A DNA stretch of 21,803 nucleotides from Folioceros fuciformis. Taxonomy: Eukaryota; Anthocerotophyta; Anthocerotopsida; Anthocerotales. The position numbers were made by a program, and so were the translations under genes. The DNA lies in NCBI GenBank assembly GCA_049999805.1, contig JBNGIO010002336.1:1-21803 (forward strand), given 5' to 3'. Below, one piece after another: positions 18,463 through 21,803 of this stretch. Each line of letters starts with the position of its first letter. Position 1 is the stretch's first letter. The notes beneath the pieces are model-generated. The model saw only the letters and a program-made list of their open reading frames with translations, made no database searches and was not told where the DNA came from.

Positions 18463-18790
18463 CTGCTGCTTTAGGGGGATAAGGACAGCCACCACCGTGG
18501 GCAATGCTGTCCTTGTCATACAACAGCTTCTGGATGGTAAGCTAGCACAGGCTGAGTGTTGGGGGAGAGGATCCTGTTGTGCCAGCTGTGGAGATCAAGA
18601 ATGCTGCAGATTTGAAGTACGAAACTGGTTACATTCTTGTTTGTGCTGATGTCGAATATCAAGAGGGCTATTTGACATAACTGCTGCTTTAGGGGGATAA
18701 GGACAGCCACCACCGTGGGCAATGCTGTACTTGTCATACAACAGCTTCTGGATGGTAAGCTAGCGCAGGCTGAGTGTTGGGGGAGAGGAT
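18358..18790 (+). repeat. Tandem duplication of the LBP/BPI gene's 3' end, 215-bp period
   Basis: Bases 18358-18572 (last 105 bases of the LBP/BPI coding sequence plus about 110 bases after the stop) are repeated at 18573-18790 with only a few differences. One is a 3-base insertion turning AAGAATGCAGAT into AAGAATGCTGCAGAT. The copies meet at GGATCCTG, and the right end of the second copy is GGATCCAA, so CC or CCT is shared at the junction. The second copy keeps the frame through to the same stop, but it lies downstream of the first stop and would not be translated. Confidence 0.95.
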
Positions 18791-19262
18791 CCAAATTGGA
18801 CCAGGTTTGCATCATCTGTGAAGACTCGTGAGTGTCGTCGATTACGCACATCACATGTTATGTGATACTGCATTTCAAAATTCGGATGGAATGTCTATAA
18901 CGCCTCTGGTCCTGATGTGAGGCAAGAGGAGAAGTTTGTGTCACCAAAGGCTAGGACCCTTGTGAGTGTGCGCAGGTGTAACAAGTCAAGCCATGCGTAG
19001 TTAAAAGGTCATTTTTTGACATTTCACCCTCCCTATTCATGCGAACTTTCCTATGGTAGTTGATTGAGAGTAAACTACAGATTGTACAGAACATGTATGT
19101 GCTGTATGTTGAGGACTGGCACAACAGAATTTGTTCGCGTTATGGCACATAACCGGTTTGCTATTCCCATTACAGGATGAAGTGGATGAAATAACATGTT
19201 CTCACATGCATACCTTCCACTGAAAACGCATAGACACCCACTCGTTTTACATAGGCATTTCG
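18791..19262. other. Convergent intergenic region, 3' UTRs of LBP/BPI and GER
   Basis: The LBP/BPI gene on the plus strand and the GDP-fucose synthase on the minus strand converge here. I see no coding exon and no canonical AATAAA poly(A) signal on either strand. Scattered TGTA motifs are present and could serve as upstream polyadenylation elements. The region is otherwise unremarkable. Confidence 0.5.
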
Positions 19263-20228
19263 TTATGCATGGTAGTTGGACAAATACCACTTGTACGTTT
19301 CTGCCAAGCCCTCCTTGAGAGGAATTTTGGCGTGCCAGCCCAGACTGGCCAGCTTGGAGCTGTCCATCAATTTGCGGGGTGTCCCGTCGGGCTTGGTGGA
19401 ATCCCACACGAGCCGCCCCGGGAAACCTACAACTTCTTTGACCAGCTCCGCAAGCTCCTTAATGGTGACTTCCTTTCCACTTCCTATGTTGATGTGCTGA
19501 AGGTCGCTATAACTGTTGAGCAGGAAGAAGACAGCATCCGCCAGGTCATCCACATGCAGAAACTCCCGCAACGGAGACCCTGTTCCCCACACTGTCACCT
19601 GCTTGGCCCCCGTCACTTTAGCCTCATGGAACCTCCGGATCAAGCCAGGCAGAACATGGGAGTTGTCGGGATGGAAGTTGTCATGCGGCCCATACAAATT
19701 GGTTGGCATCCCGGAAATGGCGTCGAACTTATACTGGATGCGGTACGCCTCGCACATCTTGATGCCCGCGATTTTGGCCACTGCATACCACTCGTTAGTA
19801 GGTTCTAGCGGGCTTGTGAGCAGAGAGTCTTCAGTGATAGGCTGGGGCGCCAGTTTAGGGTAGATGCACGACGATCCTAGGAACAGCAGCTTCTTGACTC
19901 CAAAACGGTAGGCGGAATGGATGACATTGGTCTGAATCTGGAGGTTGTCCGCAATGAATTCGGCAGGATATGTGCTGTTCGCATGGATCCCGCCGACCTT
20001 GGCAGCGGCCAGTATGACATACGCGGGCCTGTCTTCCTCAAAGAATTTCTCGACATCTGCTTGGCGAGTGAGGTCCAGCTGCTTGTGTGTGCGGACAACC
20101 AGGTTGGTGAAGCCTTCCTTCTCCAACTTGCGGACCAACGCCGAGCCTACCAACCCTCTGTGGCCAGCTACATACACCTTTGCACTCCTGTCTACCACAT
20201 GTGCCTGGCCCTGGCCCTGGCCCGGCAT
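19263..20228 (-). CDS. GER: GDP-L-fucose synthase (GDP-4-keto-6-deoxymannose epimerase-reductase), intronless
   Basis: The enzyme converts GDP-4-keto-6-deoxy-D-mannose to GDP-L-fucose with NADPH, the last step of de novo GDP-fucose synthesis in the cytosol. It feeds wall polysaccharides and glycoproteins. The ATG at 20228 gives 321 residues, the usual length; the open frame continues upstream only through a GTG. It is an extended SDR protein: Rossmann motif GHRGLVG (22-28), [25 protein letters not shown] with the active-site Ser/Cys (118-124), and the catalytic Tyr148/Lys152 pair in [10 protein letters not shown]. The later motifs [28 protein letters not shown] and [12 protein letters not shown] follow in order. 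The N-terminus has a GQGQGQ run encoded by a short hexamer repeat. No damage is seen. Confidence 0.97.
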   Translation of the reverse strand: MPGQGQGQAHVVDRSAKVYVAGHRGLVGSALVRKLEKEGFTNLVVRTHKQLDLTRQADVEKFFEEDRPAYVILAAAKVGGIHANSTYPAEFIADNLQIQTNVIHSAYRFGVKKLLFLGSSCIYPKLAPQPITEDSLLTSPLEPTNEWYAVAKIAGIKMCEAYRIQYKFDAISGMPTNLYGPHDNFHPDNSHVLPGLIRRFHEAKVTGAKQVTVWGTGSPLREFLHVDDLADAVFFLLNSYSDLQHINIGSGKEVTIKELAELVKEVVGFPGRLVWDSTKPDGTPRKLMDSSKLASLGWHAKIPLKEGLAETYKWYLSNYHA

Positions 20229-21169
20229 GGCTCCCTCTGATGTTCTGAAATCAAACGCAGACGCTGGGTAAGCAATGCTGATACAGAAAAGCCACACGAG
20301 TAAACAACATGTATCCTAACCCTATGCAAGGCAGAGAGCACACCCTGCCAGGTACAGAGAAGCGCACTCGGCCGACTTGATCCCACCAGATCGGCAAGAT
20401 CCAAGCTATACAAGGGGAGACGAGTCTCAGTTGAGATCAAGAACTGCAGCACGAGGCGACCATACTTAGTCTGCAGGTCATAGGACTTCTTTCTCGGGCA
20501 CAAGCAACCTGCCCAGTTTCACCATTATGCGCTACGTTTTACCGCATATATACTTGGCTGGGTAACCACGGGCAGCTCGTGGGTGCCACAGCCCACGTGC
20601 TCTGCATTTCACGCTCCTCGTTCTCTGAATCGATTTCTAAGGGTAGTTTCTCTAGCTACATATAGACCTACATGCATTCATATGCACACACATCCATACA
20701 CATGGTACTTATAAGACACGTGACGACGGGGCATATTGGATATGTTTACTAAAGTCCTACCCGCAATGTGAAATGCGTGAAGAGAAATCATACCGTGCTG
20801 AAGGCATCAGCCGACATTTACACGACAAGAGCCAGTGTCAGTTAAGCTGCATCATTGATGTCATTGATGATTTCCTAGTTACAGGTCAGTTCAACATTCA
20901 AGGCCAGCCGTGCCAGAAGATACTTTGAAAAAGAAGGACCGAGAAAATGAAACAACTGGGACAATTCGTCCCATCGTCCGTCCGAATACCGGAGTCACCT
21001 ACATGTATTACTCCTTTAAATTGGTCTCTTACCCGGCGCTAGGCATCTGTACAAGGATATACATCTACACACTGACAGATTCGCATCTTCTGAAACCACT
21101 TAAGAGTTACCAGGCTCACGAAAGCAAGAAAAACTGACAGTGCGAAGCTAGAGCAGCCAACGTTGGACG
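20229..21169. other. GER upstream region and ELF5/WBP11 3' flank
   Basis: This spacer of about 940 bp lies between two minus-strand genes and should hold the ELF5/WBP11 3' UTR and the GER promoter and 5' UTR. Two G-boxes are visible (listed separately). No protein-coding exon is supported on either strand. The frames of 70-100 codons here resemble no known protein. Confidence 0.5.
20594..20722. promoter_or_regulatory. Two G-box (CACGTG) motifs upstream of GER
   Basis: Perfect CACGTG palindromes occur at 20594-20599 (in GCCCACGTGCTC) and 20717-20722 (in GACACGTGACG), 366 and 489 bp upstream of the GER start codon. The second, ACACGTGA, also fits an ABA-response core. G-boxes bind bZIP and bHLH factors and are common in plant promoters. 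Whether they act on GER is inference. Confidence 0.35.
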
Positions 21170-21803
21170 TTATACTCCTCCGTCAAACGCTCCCAGTGCT
21201 TTCATGTCCTCCAAAAATGCTGAATACGAATCATCAATTGCGTTCCCCTTCGCGGCTGCCGGCACTGCAGGCGGTCTCCTAACATTCGGCATCAGTGCAG
21301 GTATTACTGCCGACTTCGGTTTCGCCTTAATTGTGTTCTCCCTCCGCACCCGGACTGAAGCAGGTACCTACACCAAATTGCAATTTCAACAGAATCAAAT
21401 TTCAACCTACTTCCGTTCTACATCAAGGGCGTCATCAGCGTTGGCATTTGTCGAAAGAACACCTACCATAGACGTGAGCTCAGGAGTGTGCTGAGCAAGA
21501 GGCCTTTTCACAACTGTGGCTGCAGCTGACTTAATATACGACGGTTTAGCAGGAACCATCACCAGTCTCTCTTGCTCCTCACTTGCACCTGTGACATCCA
21601 TCATCCTGGGAGGGGGAGGTGGTGGAAGGCCAACCAGTTGTCCCTGAGCTGATGGCAGAACCAAAGAGGGCCTTGGAGCAGGAGGTGGTCCAGGTGGAGG
21701 GGGACCAAGATGAGATCTTGTGGGTGTGGGGGGCACAGGAAGTGGAACTGGAGCAGGGGCCAACCCAGAAGATAGAATTCTCGGAGCTTGACCTAAATGG
21801 GGT
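21170..21803 (-). CDS. ELF5: ELF5 / WBP11-like nuclear splicing-associated protein, C-terminal part (partial)
   Basis: Two exons are visible: one running in from the right edge of the window (21803) to 21467, and the last, 21367-21170, split by a 99-bp GT/AG intron (21466-21368). The frame reads a very proline-rich stretch ([21 protein letters not shown]), then [20 protein letters not shown] and TPELTSM. After the intron it reads [20 protein letters not shown] and ends [20 protein letters not shown]. This is the conserved tail of plant ELF5, the homologue of animal WBP11/NpwBP, whose proline-rich part binds WW domains of splicing proteins. In Arabidopsis, ELF5 affects flowering time through FLC. 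The N-terminal WBP11 domain and most of the gene lie outside the window. Confidence 0.9.

Noticed and set aside
18573-18684. Second copy of the LBP/BPI C-terminal coding frame taken as an extra exon
   Set aside because: It lies after the first copy's stop codon and is better explained by the tandem duplication. No splice sites were found that would select it cleanly.
19269-19808. 179-codon open frame on the plus strand inside GER
   Set aside because: It is antisense to conserved GDP-fucose synthase sequence and has no protein resemblance of its own.
1-21803. CRISPR arrays, bacterial operons, rRNA genes or a novel defence system
   Set aside because: No regularly spaced identical repeats with unique spacers, no ribosomal RNA sequence and no bacterial gene organisation are visible. 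The genes are split by introns and are of plant type.

Overview
The window looks like nuclear DNA of a green plant of the streptophyte lineage (a land plant or charophyte alga). Its genes are plant types: two EGY-family chloroplast site-2-protease homologues, a plant-style PrimPol, a secreted LBP/BPI protein, a GDP-L-fucose synthase and the tail of an ELF5/WBP11 homologue. Those that have introns have mostly short ones (about 75-140 bp) with GT/AG ends. I cannot name the species. All identifications come from remembered family sequences, not from a search.

Bases 1 to about 5800 are AT-rich, gene-poor transposon debris. They hold a decayed Myb/SANT-like ORF, a block of about 180-bp tandem repeats, and a PIF/Harbinger DNA transposon whose ends can be placed at 3976-5800 by matching terminal inverted repeats and TAA target duplications. 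Inside it a broken HARBI1-type transposase and a broken Myb/SANT accessory ORF converge.

Bases 6100-16000 hold, in order: EGY3 (minus, 6 exons), a 1.5-kb divergent spacer with a tRNA-Glu-like relic, PrimPol (plus, 14 exons reconstructed here), a small unrecognised 3-exon gene (plus), and an intronless second EGY-like gene (minus). Both EGY proteins lack the zinc-binding HExxH motif, so two apparent pseudoproteases lie within 10 kb. The unrecognised gene and the second EGY-like gene overlap tail to tail.

Bases 16000-21803 hold a secreted LBP/BPI-family lipid-binding protein (plus, intronless) whose 3' end has been tandemly duplicated, an intronless GDP-L-fucose synthase (minus), and the last two coding exons of an ELF5/WBP11-like splicing factor running off the right edge (minus).

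The genes do not form one pathway. They cover chloroplast stress and proteostasis (EGY proteins), DNA damage tolerance (PrimPol), cell-surface lipid binding or immunity (LBP/BPI), nucleotide-sugar synthesis for cell walls and glycans (GER) and pre-mRNA processing (ELF5/WBP11).
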